From Veillonella sp. (GTDB taxonomy: Bacteria; Bacillota; Negativicutes; Veillonellales; Veillonellaceae), in assembly GCF_019414865.1 (NCBI RefSeq), contig NZ_DXLG01000028.1:1-17848 (forward strand): 17,848 nt of DNA, written 5' to 3'. Every line of letters starts with the position of its first letter. Within the stretch, counting starts at the first letter, position 1. Under the pieces are notes generated by a model. That model was not told the origin of the DNA and did not search any database. It saw nothing but the letters and a program-made list of their open reading frames with translations. Below are positions 1-7,247 of the stretch, piece after piece. The position numbers were made by a program, and so were the translations under genes.

Positions 1-53
1 ATATAGATGTGATAGCACAAAGGTCATTAAAAATTTTTATAACAGCCGGTTTA

Positions 54-69
54 TGTGATGGAAATCACA
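54..69. promoter_or_regulatory. CRP/FNR-family binding palindrome
   Basis: The sequence TGTGATGGAAATCACA is a perfect 6-4-6 palindrome and matches the core of the E. coli CRP consensus (TGTGAT-N4-ATCACA) at all 12 defined bases. It is centred at about 61.5, roughly 115 bp upstream of the inferred start of transcription near 177. That is far for direct activation of that promoter. Its spacer also overlaps a weak -35-like hexamer on the minus strand, so it may serve a divergent gene to the left of the window. That the site binds a Crp/Fnr-family protein is inferred from the motif; the protein itself is unknown here. Confidence 0.55.
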
Positions 70-141
70 GGGAGTGTATATGTTTGTAACAATGGATGTA
101 TGTATCTGTATATTTATAAATAACTTTAATGCATAATAGCG

Positions 142-170
142 TTGCATTTTCGTGTACATAGACCTATAAT
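142..170 (+). promoter_or_regulatory. sigma-A promoter of the purine locus
   Basis: A -35 hexamer TTGCAT (142-147) is followed by a 17-bp spacer and a perfect -10 hexamer TATAAT (165-170). This predicts a transcription start near 177 and an untranslated leader of about 130 nt before the regulator gene. It is the best promoter match in the upstream region and points toward the purine genes. Confidence 0.7.
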
Positions 171-180
171 TTAAGTAAGG

Positions 181-242
181 AACCTAACAAAAAATTAGGT
201 TGATACAAAAATAGTTAGAATTGTTCTCATAATGCTAACTAT
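181..242 (+). promoter_or_regulatory. leader with two inverted repeats (operator or RNA hairpins)
   Basis: Two perfect inverted repeats follow the predicted transcription start. AACCTAA (181-187) pairs with TTAGGTT (195-201) across a 7-nt A-rich loop. ATAGTTAG (211-218) pairs with CTAACTAT (235-242) across a 16-nt loop. Neither is followed by a U-tract, so they are not simple terminators. The first sits at about +5 to +25, where a repressor operator is often found, and the regulator encoded just downstream would be the natural candidate. They could instead act as leader RNA structures. I recognise no known riboswitch class here. Confidence 0.4.
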
Positions 243-307
243 GTAAGCGGACTGAAGTTATTTAGACCATAAAGTTAACCGATACCGATGAGAGGGAGGT
301 TATCTCA

Positions 308-940
308 ATGAGTACATTGGAACGGCTAAAAGTAATAGCCCATGGATTGGCCATACAATTCGGACCATCTTGTGAAGTACTAATACATGACTTACAAAGA
401 GATCTCGATACATCACTTGTATATATAGAAAATGGTACGATAACGAATCGTCATGTTGGTGATGGTCCATCACATGTGGTTTTAGATGTACTCAACTATG
501 ATGATGGTAGTGAAGGTAGATTTGGGTATCTAACAAAAACTAAGGATGGACGGATATTAAAATCTTCTACCATGTATATCCGTGATGATAATGGCAATAT
601 TGAATACCTATTAGGAATTAATCAAGATATCACAGAGTTTGTTATGATGCATCGATCACTTGAAAGTCTTATAGGGATAGGTCAAGATGAGACTGGCACT
701 GTTGAAAAAATTACTACAAGTGTATCGGAACTATTAGATGATTTACTACTAGAAGCAGAACGCTTAGTTGGCAAACCTGGCCCACTCATGAATAAAGTAG
801 AGCGACTAAAAGCTATTAGCTACTTAAATGAAAAAGGGGCTTTTCTTATCTCTAAATCTTCAGAAAAGATTGCGGAGTATTTCAATATTTCTAAGTTTAC
901 TCTTTATAGTGATTTAAATACTGTAAAGGAAGAATCCTAG
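308..940 (+). CDS. YheO/DauR-type PAS and helix-turn-helix transcriptional regulator
   Basis: This 210-residue protein is a probable DNA-binding regulator of the downstream catabolic genes. Residues 1-115 look like the YheO-like PAS domain, recognisable from the opening LKVIAHGLAIQFGPSCEVLI and the later region ending in LLGINQDITEF. Residues about 160-205 look like the DauR-type helix-turn-helix (HTH_22 type), with the helix pair around EKIAEYFNISKFTLYSDLN. The ATG at 308 has GGGAGG at 294-299 with an 8-nt gap. It is the first gene after the promoter and its stop lies 9 nt before ygeX, so it is probably co-transcribed with its targets. Members of this family control amino-acid and related catabolic genes. 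The ligand is not visible; a purine or 2,3-diaminopropionate would suit the context. The family call is firm, the target set is inferred. Confidence 0.85.
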   Translation: MSTLERLKVIAHGLAIQFGPSCEVLIHDLQRDLDTSLVYIENGTITNRHVGDGPSHVVLDVLNYDDGSEGRFGYLTKTKDGRILKSSTMYIRDDNGNIEYLLGINQDITEFVMMHRSLESLIGIGQDETGTVEKITTSVSELLDDLLLEAERLVGKPGPLMNKVERLKAISYLNEKGAFLISKSSEKIAEYFNISKFTLYSDLNTVKEES

Positions 941-949
941 GAGGCAAAT

Positions 950-2161
950 ATGGACCGAATTCAGTGGAAACGTAATACGATGGCACCATCTAGTGACAAG
1001 TTTTTGTCCGTTATGGATGTTAGAGAAATTAAGAAAGCTAAAGCATTTCATGAAAGTTTTCCACAGTATAGTGTAACTCCACTAGTATCGCTAGAAAAAT
1101 TAGCAGATTATATCGGTGTTAATTCTCTCTTTGTAAAAGATGAATCTTACCGCTTTGGCTTAAATGCGTTTAAGGTATTAGGCGGCTCTTATGCAATGGC
1201 AAAATATGTAGCTCAACAAACTGGTAAAAATGTTGAAGATGTACCATATGATGTATTAACTTCTCCACAATTAAAAGAAGAATTCGGACAAGCTACATTC
1301 TTTACAGCTACTGATGGTAACCACGGACGTGGCGTAGCCTGGGCAGCTAATAAATTAGGTCAAAAAGCAGTAGTGTTCATGCCTAAAGGATCTACAGAAT
1401 ATCGTAGAAAACAAATTGAAAATGAAGGTGCTACCGTAACGATCGAAGAATTCAACTACGATGAATGTGTACGGTTAGCAACTAAAAAATCTAAAGAAGT
1501 TCCAAATGGTGTTGTAGTTCAAGATACAGCATGGGAAGGTTATGAAGAAATTCCAAACTGGATCATGCAAGGCTATGGCACAATGGCTATGGAAACGGCA
1601 AATCAGTTAGAATCTGAAAACTGTAAGGTACCAACTCATGTATTTGTACAAGCTGGTGTAGGTTCCCTAGCAGGTGCTGTAGTAGGTTATTTCACTAATT
1701 TATACAGCAATGCAACTAAGAAACCTAAATTAGTGGTTGTAGAAGCTGAAGCAGCAGCTTGCTTATATAAAGGGGCTGTAGCTGATGATGGTAATCCTCG
1801 TATCGTTGAGGGTGATTTAGAAACAATCATGGCTGGACTTGCATGTGGTGAACCAAATACAGTTTCTTGGGATATTTTGAGAAACCATGCGGATGTATTC
1901 GTATCTGCTCCTGATTGGGTAGCAAGACTTGGTATGCGCGTTGGTGGTGCACCGATTAAAGGTGATACACCAATCACTACAGGTGAATCTGGTGCGGTTC
2001 CACTAGGTCTTGTAACGGCAATTATGACAATGCCAGAATATGAAGACTTACGCAAGGAATTAGAATTAGATGCGTCTTCAAAGGTGCTCTGCTTCTCCAC
2101 TGAAGGTGATACAGACCCTGAAAGATATAAAAACATTATGTGGTATGGTGAAGATCGTTAG
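950..2161 (+). CDS. ygeX: diaminopropionate ammonia-lyase
   Basis: This 403-residue cytosolic PLP enzyme (fold type II) converts 2,3-diaminopropionate to pyruvate and two ammonia. E. coli YgeX is 398 residues, so the gene is full length. The PLP lysine is K75 in NAFKVLGGSY. An acidic residue at 122 lies in TDGNHGRG, where the family has a catalytic aspartate. The glycine-rich phosphate-binding loop is QAGVGSLAGAV. The ATG at 950 has a strong TAGGAGG, which overlaps the regulator's stop codon region. ygeY follows 12 nt after its stop. In clusters of this type it is the last catabolic step, delivering pyruvate to central metabolism. A stand-alone role in diaminopropionate detoxification is possible, but the neighbours favour purine breakdown. 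Confidence 0.95.
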   Translation: MDRIQWKRNTMAPSSDKFLSVMDVREIKKAKAFHESFPQYSVTPLVSLEKLADYIGVNSLFVKDESYRFGLNAFKVLGGSYAMAKYVAQQTGKNVEDVPYDVLTSPQLKEEFGQATFFTATDGNHGRGVAWAANKLGQKAVVFMPKGSTEYRRKQIENEGATVTIEEFNYDECVRLATKKSKEVPNGVVVQDTAWEGYEEIPNWIMQGYGTMAMETANQLESENCKVPTHVFVQAGVGSLAGAVVGYFTNLYSNATKKPKLVVVEAEAAACLYKGAVADDGNPRIVEGDLETIMAGLACGEPNTVSWDILRNHADVFVSAPDWVARLGMRVGGAPIKGDTPITTGESGAVPLGLVTAIMTMPEYEDLRKELELDASSKVLCFSTEGDTDPERYKNIMWYGEDR

Positions 2162-2173
2162 GAGGCATTAATT

Positions 2174-3484
2174 ATGGATTTACAAGCAATTAAACAAGCA
2201 GCAGCAACTTATGGACCAGCGATGACCAAGTTCTTACGTGAAATCGTAGCATTCCCTGGTGAAAGTGCAGAAGAAAAAGAACACGTTCAACGCATTGAAA
2301 AAGAAATGAAAGATCTTGGCTTCGACGAAGTTGAAGTAGATCCAATGGGTAACATTCTTGGTTACATGGGTACTGGTAAAACTCTTATTGCCTTCGACGC
2401 TCATATCGATACAGTAGGTATTGGCAACCGCGATAACTGGAATTTTGATCCTTATGAAGGTTTTGAAGATGAAACTAAAATCGGTGGTCGTGGTGTATCC
2501 GACCAATTAGGTGGTATCGTATCCGCTGTATACGGCGCTAAAATCATGAAAGACTTAGGTCTTTTAAGTGATAAATATCGCGTACTTGTTGTAGGTACAG
2601 TACAAGAAGAAGACTGCGATGGTCTTTGCTGGGAATACATGATTAAAGAACGTAATATTCGTCCTGAATTCGTAGTATCCACTGAACCTACTGACGGCGG
2701 TATCTACCGTGGTCAACGTGGCCGTATGGAAATCCGCGTAGATGTACAAGGCGTATCTTGCCATGGCTCCGCTCCTGAACGCGGTGACAACGCAATTTAC
2801 AAAATGGCAGACATTCTTCAAGACATCCGTGAGTTGAATGCTAACTCTGCTGATGAAAGCACAAAAATTAAAGGTCTTGTAAAAATGCTTGACCCTAAAT
2901 TCAACCCTGACCACTACGAAGAAGCTCGCTTCTTAGGTCGCGGTACTGTAACTACTTCCCAAATCTTCTACACTTCTCCAAGCCGTTGTGCAGTAGCTGA
3001 CTCTTGCGCCGTTTCCTTGGACCGTCGTATGACAGCTGGCGAAACATGGCAATCCTGCTTGGCAGAAATCGAAGCTTTACCACATGTTAAAGAATATGGT
3101 GCGAAAGTATCCATGTATGAATATGCTCGTCCATCCTGGACTGGTTTAACATATCCAATCGAATGTTACTTCCCAACTTGGGTAATTCCTAAAGATCACA
3201 AAGTAACAGAAGCTTTGGAAGAAGCATACACTAGCTTGTATGGTAACGAACGTATCGGCGCTGAAGATACTGTTGAAATGCGTAAAGCTCGTCCATTGAC
3301 TGATAAATGGACATTCTCCACAAATGGTGTTTCCATCATGGGCCGTAATGGAATCCCTTGCATCGGCTTCGGTCCTGGCGCAGAAGCACAAGCACATGCT
3401 CCTAACGAAATCACATGGAAACAAGACCTTGTAACATGTGCAGCTGTATATGCATTATTACCATCCGTATACTGCAAAGACTAA
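2174..3484 (+). CDS. ygeY: YgeY-family M20 metallohydrolase
   Basis: This 436-residue binuclear metallohydrolase belongs to the ArgE/DapE/M20 group and most resembles E. coli YgeY (about 403 residues). Visible metal-site residues are H77 and D79 in DAHIDTV, D110 in RGVSDQLGG, the E145-E146 pair in VQEEDCDG (catalytic base and ligand), E171 in STEPTDGG, and a late histidine in AQAHAPNE. The middle region has the lid/dimerisation domain starting near QRGRMEIRVDVQG. The ATG at 2174 has GGAGG at 2161-2165, overlapping the ygeX stop. Context suggests it removes an acyl or carbamoyl group from a diaminopropionate derivative made from the purine ring, supplying YgeX. Codon use is rich in C-ending codons, suggesting strong expression. 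The exact substrate is not shown by the sequence. Confidence 0.9.
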   Translation: MDLQAIKQAAATYGPAMTKFLREIVAFPGESAEEKEHVQRIEKEMKDLGFDEVEVDPMGNILGYMGTGKTLIAFDAHIDTVGIGNRDNWNFDPYEGFEDETKIGGRGVSDQLGGIVSAVYGAKIMKDLGLLSDKYRVLVVGTVQEEDCDGLCWEYMIKERNIRPEFVVSTEPTDGGIYRGQRGRMEIRVDVQGVSCHGSAPERGDNAIYKMADILQDIRELNANSADESTKIKGLVKMLDPKFNPDHYEEARFLGRGTVTTSQIFYTSPSRCAVADSCAVSLDRRMTAGETWQSCLAEIEALPHVKEYGAKVSMYEYARPSWTGLTYPIECYFPTWVIPKDHKVTEALEEAYTSLYGNERIGAEDTVEMRKARPLTDKWTFSTNGVSIMGRNGIPCIGFGPGAEAQAHAPNEITWKQDLVTCAAVYALLPSVYCKD

Positions 3485-3554
3485 TATCATATACATTGAA
3501 TTAGATCTCTTTAAAACGAAAATCACTAGAACATAGTTCATAACTACAAATTTA

Positions 3555-3588
3555 ATATGGTACCTCACCATTGGGTGAGGTACCGTAT
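3555..3588. repeat. stable intercistronic hairpin between ygeY and ygeW
   Basis: GGTACCTCACC (3559-3569) pairs perfectly with GGTGAGGTACC (3574-3584) around the tetraloop ATTG. The stem extends by four more pairs, one of them G-T, to 3555 and 3588. No run of T follows on either strand, so it is not a standard intrinsic terminator. It lies in a 155-nt gap, the widest in the upstream half of the locus. It could protect the 3' end of the ygeX-ygeY transcript, mark a processing site, or be an operator. Confidence 0.6.
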
Positions 3589-3639
3589 AAAGTTAGATCC
3601 TAAGTAGCCCTTTAGGGAATTGAAAGAGAGGACTTACAG

Positions 3640-4833
3640 ATGACAGACTTCAATAAAAGTATTGAAACTTTAAAAGACTTAGACGTTAGCAAAATGTACG
3701 GCGAAGATTTCTTCCTTACATGGGAAAAATCTGAAGATGAATTAAAAGGTGTTTGGGCAGTAGCAGATGCATTACGCGCTCTTAGAGAACGCAATATCTC
3801 CACTAAAGTATTCGACAGTGGCCTTGGTATTTCTTTATTCCGCGATAATTCTACAAGAACTCGTTTCTCCTTCGCTTCTGCGTGTAACTTGTTAGGTCTT
3901 GAAGTGCAAGATTTGGATGAAGGTAAATCCCAAATTGCTCACGGTGAAACAGTTCGTGAAACAGCGAATATGATCTCCTTCATGGCTGACGTTATCGGTA
4001 TCCGTGATGATATGTACATCGGTAAAGGTAATGCTTACATGCATCAAGTATCTGATGCAGTTAAAGAAGGTCATGAAGATGGCGTATTAGAACAACGTCC
4101 TACACTTGTAAACTTACAATGTGATATCGACCATCCAACACAAATCATGGCTGATGCGGCTCATATCATCAAAGAATTCGGTGGTGTAGAAAATCTTAAA
4201 GGCAAAAAAATTGCTATGACTTGGGCTTACTCTCCATCTTATGGTAAACCTTTATCCGTACCTCAAGGTGCTATTGGTTTATTCACTCGTTTAGGTATGG
4301 AAGTTGTATTAGCACATCCTGAAGGCTATGAAGTAATGCCAGAAGTTGAAGAAATTGCTAAGAAACAAGCTGAAGAAAGCGGCGGTTCCTTCCGTAGAAC
4401 TAACGATATGAAGGATGCTTTCAAAGATGCAGATATCGTATATCCTAAGAGCTGGGCTCCATTTGGTGCGATGGAAAAACGTACGAAATTGTATGGCGAA
4501 AACGACCATGAAGGCATTAAAGCATTAGAAAAAGTTCTTCTTGAAGAAAATGGTAAACATAAAGATTGGGCATGTACTGAAGAGATGATGAGTCTCACTA
4601 AAGACGGTAAAGCTCTTTACTTACATTGCTTACCAGCAGATATTACAGGTGTAAGTTGTGAAGAAGGCGAAGTAGACGCAACAGTATTCGATCGCTATCG
4701 CGTACCTCTTTATAAAGAAGCAAGCTACAAACCATATGTTATTGCAGCTATGATCTTCTTAAGCAAATTTAAGAATCCTGTAGAAACCTTAAAAGAATTA
4801 GAACGGAAGGGAACTGATCGAGTTCAACCGTAA
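3640..4833 (+). CDS. ygeW: YgeW knotted carbamoyltransferase
   Basis: This 397-residue protein belongs to the aspartate/ornithine carbamoyltransferase superfamily and matches the YgeW subgroup in length (E. coli 396). The carbamoyl-phosphate site is clear: STRTR at 71-75 and HPTQ at 165-168. HCLPAD at 329-334 is the family's second-domain motif. In purine clusters it most likely runs in the phosphorolytic direction, moving a carbamoyl group from a ureido intermediate to phosphate and giving carbamoyl phosphate. Carbamate kinase follows directly and would turn that into ATP. The ATG at 3640 has GAGAGGA at 3626-3632 with a 7-nt gap. An intrinsic terminator follows the stop codon by 11 nt. The substrate is inferred; this is not likely to be an ordinary ornithine or aspartate enzyme. 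Confidence 0.92.
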   Translation: MTDFNKSIETLKDLDVSKMYGEDFFLTWEKSEDELKGVWAVADALRALRERNISTKVFDSGLGISLFRDNSTRTRFSFASACNLLGLEVQDLDEGKSQIAHGETVRETANMISFMADVIGIRDDMYIGKGNAYMHQVSDAVKEGHEDGVLEQRPTLVNLQCDIDHPTQIMADAAHIIKEFGGVENLKGKKIAMTWAYSPSYGKPLSVPQGAIGLFTRLGMEVVLAHPEGYEVMPEVEEIAKKQAEESGGSFRRTNDMKDAFKDADIVYPKSWAPFGAMEKRTKLYGENDHEGIKALEKVLLEENGKHKDWACTEEMMSLTKDGKALYLHCLPADITGVSCEEGEVDATVFDRYRVPLYKEASYKPYVIAAMIFLSKFKNPVETLKELERKGTDRVQP

Positions 4834-4844
4834 AGTAAACTTTA

Positions 4845-4873
4845 GGGGCCATCCGTGTTGATGGCCCCTTTTT
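4845..4873 (+). terminator. intrinsic terminator after ygeW
   Basis: GGGGCCAT (4845-4852) and ATGGCCCC (4861-4868) form a perfect 8-bp stem with an 8-nt loop, followed directly by TTTTT (4869-4873). This is a textbook intrinsic terminator. It stands only 29 nt before the carbamate kinase start, with no convincing promoter in between. It therefore probably acts as a partial terminator or attenuator that lowers expression of the downstream genes relative to ygeX-ygeY-ygeW. Confidence 0.85.
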
Positions 4874-4902
4874 ATTCTTAATAGTTTGTTATGAGGCATA
4901 AC

Positions 4903-5838
4903 ATGAAAAAAAGAGTTGTAGTAGCGTTAGGTGGGAATGCATTAGGTAATTCCCTTCCGGAACAAAAAATTGCAGTAAAAAGTACAGCTAAAACGATTAT
5001 TGATTTAGTAGAAGCTGATTGTGATGTGGTAGTAACTCATGGCAATGGTCCTCAAATTGGTATGATCAACAATGCGATGGCTGCATTGACACGTGAAGTA
5101 GAAGGCCAACCAAATACACCATTGTCCGTATGTGTGGCTATGAGCCAAGCATATATCGGGTATGACTTACAAAATGCCCTTCACGAAGAGTTGTTAAATC
5201 GTGGTATTGAACATTTGCCAACCATGACAATGGTTACGCAAGTATTAGTTGACCAAAATGACCCTGGATTCCAAAATCCAACAAAACCAATCGGTCACTT
5301 TATGACTAAAGAAGAAGCTGAATACGCAGAAAAAAATTACGATTACGTTGTAAAAGAAGATTCTGGTCGCGGATATCGCCGTGTAGTAGCATCTCCAGCA
5401 CCTCAGGAAATTATCGAAATTGAAGCGATTAAAGGCTTGGTAGGGAAACAATTAATCGTTGCTTGTGGTGGTGGCGGTATTCCTGTAACTAGAGAAGGTA
5501 ATGAACTTCATGGTGCAGCAGCCGTTATTGATAAAGACTGGACTAGTAGCCTATTAGCACAAGAAATTGATGCAGATGTACTTGTTATATTAACCGCTGT
5601 TGAAAAGGTTGCCATTAATTTTGGTAAAGAAAATGAAAAATGGCTAGATGAAATAACCGTGGCAGATGCGAAAAAATATGCAGCAGCAGGCGAATTTGCA
5701 GAAGGCTCTATGAAACCTAAGGTAGAAGCAGCTATTGCCTTTGCAGAATCTAAAAAAGGCCGTGTTTCCATTATTACATTATTAGAAAAATCTAAGGATG
5801 GTATAGCAGGAAAAACAGGTACGCGTATCGTATTATAA
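4903..5838 (+). CDS. arcC: carbamate kinase
   Basis: This 311-residue enzyme catalyses carbamoyl phosphate + ADP to ATP + carbamate, which breaks down to ammonia and CO2. It shows the amino-acid kinase fold: VVVALGGNALG at the N-terminus, THGNGPQIG near residue 50, the glycine loop ACGGGGIPV, and IDKDWTSSLLA around the nucleotide site. The length is typical (about 310). I chose the ATG at 4903 over the in-frame ATG at 4891: ATGAGG (4891-4896) makes a ribosome binding site for 4903, and 4891 has none. The gene sits directly after ygeW, so its carbamoyl phosphate very likely comes from YgeW, giving substrate-level phosphorylation during purine fermentation. No arginine deiminase genes are near, which argues against an arc operon. 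Confidence 0.95.
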   Translation: MKKRVVVALGGNALGNSLPEQKIAVKSTAKTIIDLVEADCDVVVTHGNGPQIGMINNAMAALTREVEGQPNTPLSVCVAMSQAYIGYDLQNALHEELLNRGIEHLPTMTMVTQVLVDQNDPGFQNPTKPIGHFMTKEEAEYAEKNYDYVVKEDSGRGYRRVVASPAPQEIIEIEAIKGLVGKQLIVACGGGGIPVTREGNELHGAAAVIDKDWTSSLLAQEIDADVLVILTAVEKVAINFGKENEKWLDEITVADAKKYAAAGEFAEGSMKPKVEAAIAFAESKKGRVSIITLLEKSKDGIAGKTGTRIVL

Positions 5839-5864
5839 TAATATATGGATTTATAAGTATGCAT

Positions 5865-5885
5865 CCAACGTTTCGTTGGGGAGGT
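5865..5885 (+). promoter_or_regulatory. hairpin abutting the ssnA ribosome binding site
   Basis: CCAACG (5865-5870) pairs with CGTTGG (5874-5879) around a TTT loop. The 3' arm overlaps the first two bases of the Shine-Dalgarno run GGGGAGGTG (5877-5885) that serves the ATG at 5891. It may tune ssnA translation. The stem is short and may be incidental. Confidence 0.3.
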
Positions 5886-5890
5886 GCCCT

Positions 5891-7219
5891 ATGATTATAT
5901 TAGGAAAAGGTACTGTAATTACTCGCGATACTGATAGACCTATCATTTATGATGGTGCTGTTGTTATTGACGGAACTCAGATTATAGATATTGGTACATA
6001 TGATGAATTATGCAAACAATATAAAGATGCAGAAATTATTGATGCTCATGGCGGTTTGATTATGCCAGGCTTTATAAATGCACATCATCATATTTACTCT
6101 GCTCTTGCACGCGGCTTATCCTTGCCTGGTCCAGCACCAACTAACTTTGGTGAAATTTTAGAAGGACTCTGGTTCTATTTAGATAATAAATTGACAGCTC
6201 CAGATGTGAAAGCTAGTGCATTACTTACATATTTAGGATGTATAGAAAACGGCGTTACTACTATCTTCGATCATCATGCAAGCTATGGTGAAACTGCTAA
6301 TAGTTTATCTGTAATTGCTGATGTAGCTAAACAGTTCGGTGTTCGTTCTTGTTTATGCTATGAAGTCTCTGATCGTAACGGTGTTGACCAAATGAAAGCA
6401 GCTGTTGCAGAAAATGTGCGTTTTGGTAAAGAAGCGAAAAAAGATCCATCTAGACTCGCTGCTATGATGGGTTTACATGCATCCTTCACGTTAAGTTCTG
6501 AAACATTAGATTATGTAAAAGCACAAAATGAAGACAAGTTAGGTTATCACGTTCATGTTGCCGAAGGCCCTGAAGATGTGGCAGATAGTAAAGAAAAATA
6601 TGGCATGACACCTGTGAGACGACTTGTAGAGGCAGGAATTTTAGGTCCTAAGAGTATTGCAGGTCACTGCGTACATGTAACTGATCAAGATGTGGAATTA
6701 TTGAAAGAATCTCAAGCTAAGGTTGTACATAATCCAGAAAGTAACATGGGTAATGCAGTAGGCACAACAGATATCTTAAAACTATTAGGTGCAGGTATCA
6801 CAGTTGGTCTAGGTACAGATGGTTATACAAATGATATGCTCGAATCTTACAAAGTGGCAAACTGCCTTGTAAAACATGAGCAACATAAACCATATGTAGG
6901 TTGGGGCGAAGTTCCTCATATGCTATTTGAAAACAACCGTAAAATGGCGAATGAATTCTTCGATACTACAGTTGGCATCCTAAAAAAAGGTGCCGCCGCT
7001 GACGTAATCGTTCTTGATTACGCAGCACCAACGCCACTTGATGAAAATAACATCAATGGTCACTTATTATTCGGTGCTAATGGTATGTATGTGGTAACAA
7101 CTATTAGTGATGGTGTACCACGTATGATCGATCGTAAGTTACAAGGCATCGACAAAGCTGAAGTAATGAATGAAGTTTTAGCAACATCTAAAGGTTTATG
7201 GAAACGACTAAACCCATAA
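5891..7219 (+). CDS. ssnA: SsnA-type amidohydrolase (putative aminohydrolase)
   Basis: This 442-residue metal-dependent hydrolase belongs to the amidohydrolase superfamily, in the guanine deaminase/chlorohydrolase branch, with the same length as E. coli SsnA. Metal ligands are H65 and H67 in FINAHHHIYS, a histidine in VHVAEGPED, and an aspartate in GLGTDGYTND. LHASFTLS supplies a further family histidine. I chose the ATG at 5891 because of GGGGAGGTG just upstream. A TTG-started form from 5876 would add five residues that encode the ribosome binding site. Homologous purine clusters carry SsnA as a ring-opening or deaminating hydrolase on a reduced purine. That fits its place just before the YgfK-like reductase and the dihydropyrimidinase. 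The exact bond it cleaves cannot be read from the sequence. Confidence 0.9.
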   Translation: MIILGKGTVITRDTDRPIIYDGAVVIDGTQIIDIGTYDELCKQYKDAEIIDAHGGLIMPGFINAHHHIYSALARGLSLPGPAPTNFGEILEGLWFYLDNKLTAPDVKASALLTYLGCIENGVTTIFDHHASYGETANSLSVIADVAKQFGVRSCLCYEVSDRNGVDQMKAAVAENVRFGKEAKKDPSRLAAMMGLHASFTLSSETLDYVKAQNEDKLGYHVHVAEGPEDVADSKEKYGMTPVRRLVEAGILGPKSIAGHCVHVTDQDVELLKESQAKVVHNPESNMGNAVGTTDILKLLGAGITVGLGTDGYTNDMLESYKVANCLVKHEQHKPYVGWGEVPHMLFENNRKMANEFFDTTVGILKKGAAADVIVLDYAAPTPLDENNINGHLLFGANGMYVVTTISDGVPRMIDRKLQGIDKAEVMNEVLATSKGLWKRLNP

Positions 7220-7247
7220 CGCAAGCGCTTTAAAGGAGTGTGACATT

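Noticed and set aside
80..136. An 18-codon ORF with AGGGAG upstream of its ATG
   Set aside because: It lies upstream of the best promoter, has no recognisable protein features and a composition typical of AT-rich noncoding DNA.
1687..2136. Long minus-strand open frames, here and opposite the other genes
   Set aside because: They lie opposite well-supported genes, lack ribosome binding sites and family motifs, and read as shadows of the coding strand.
5876..5890. TTG start extending ssnA by five residues
   Set aside because: The added codons consist mostly of the ribosome binding site for the ATG at 5891, which gives the usual family length.
6998..7026. Imperfect inverted repeat inside ssnA
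   Set aside because: Its longest perfect arm is 7 bp with a bulge beyond it, within what coding sequence produces by chance.
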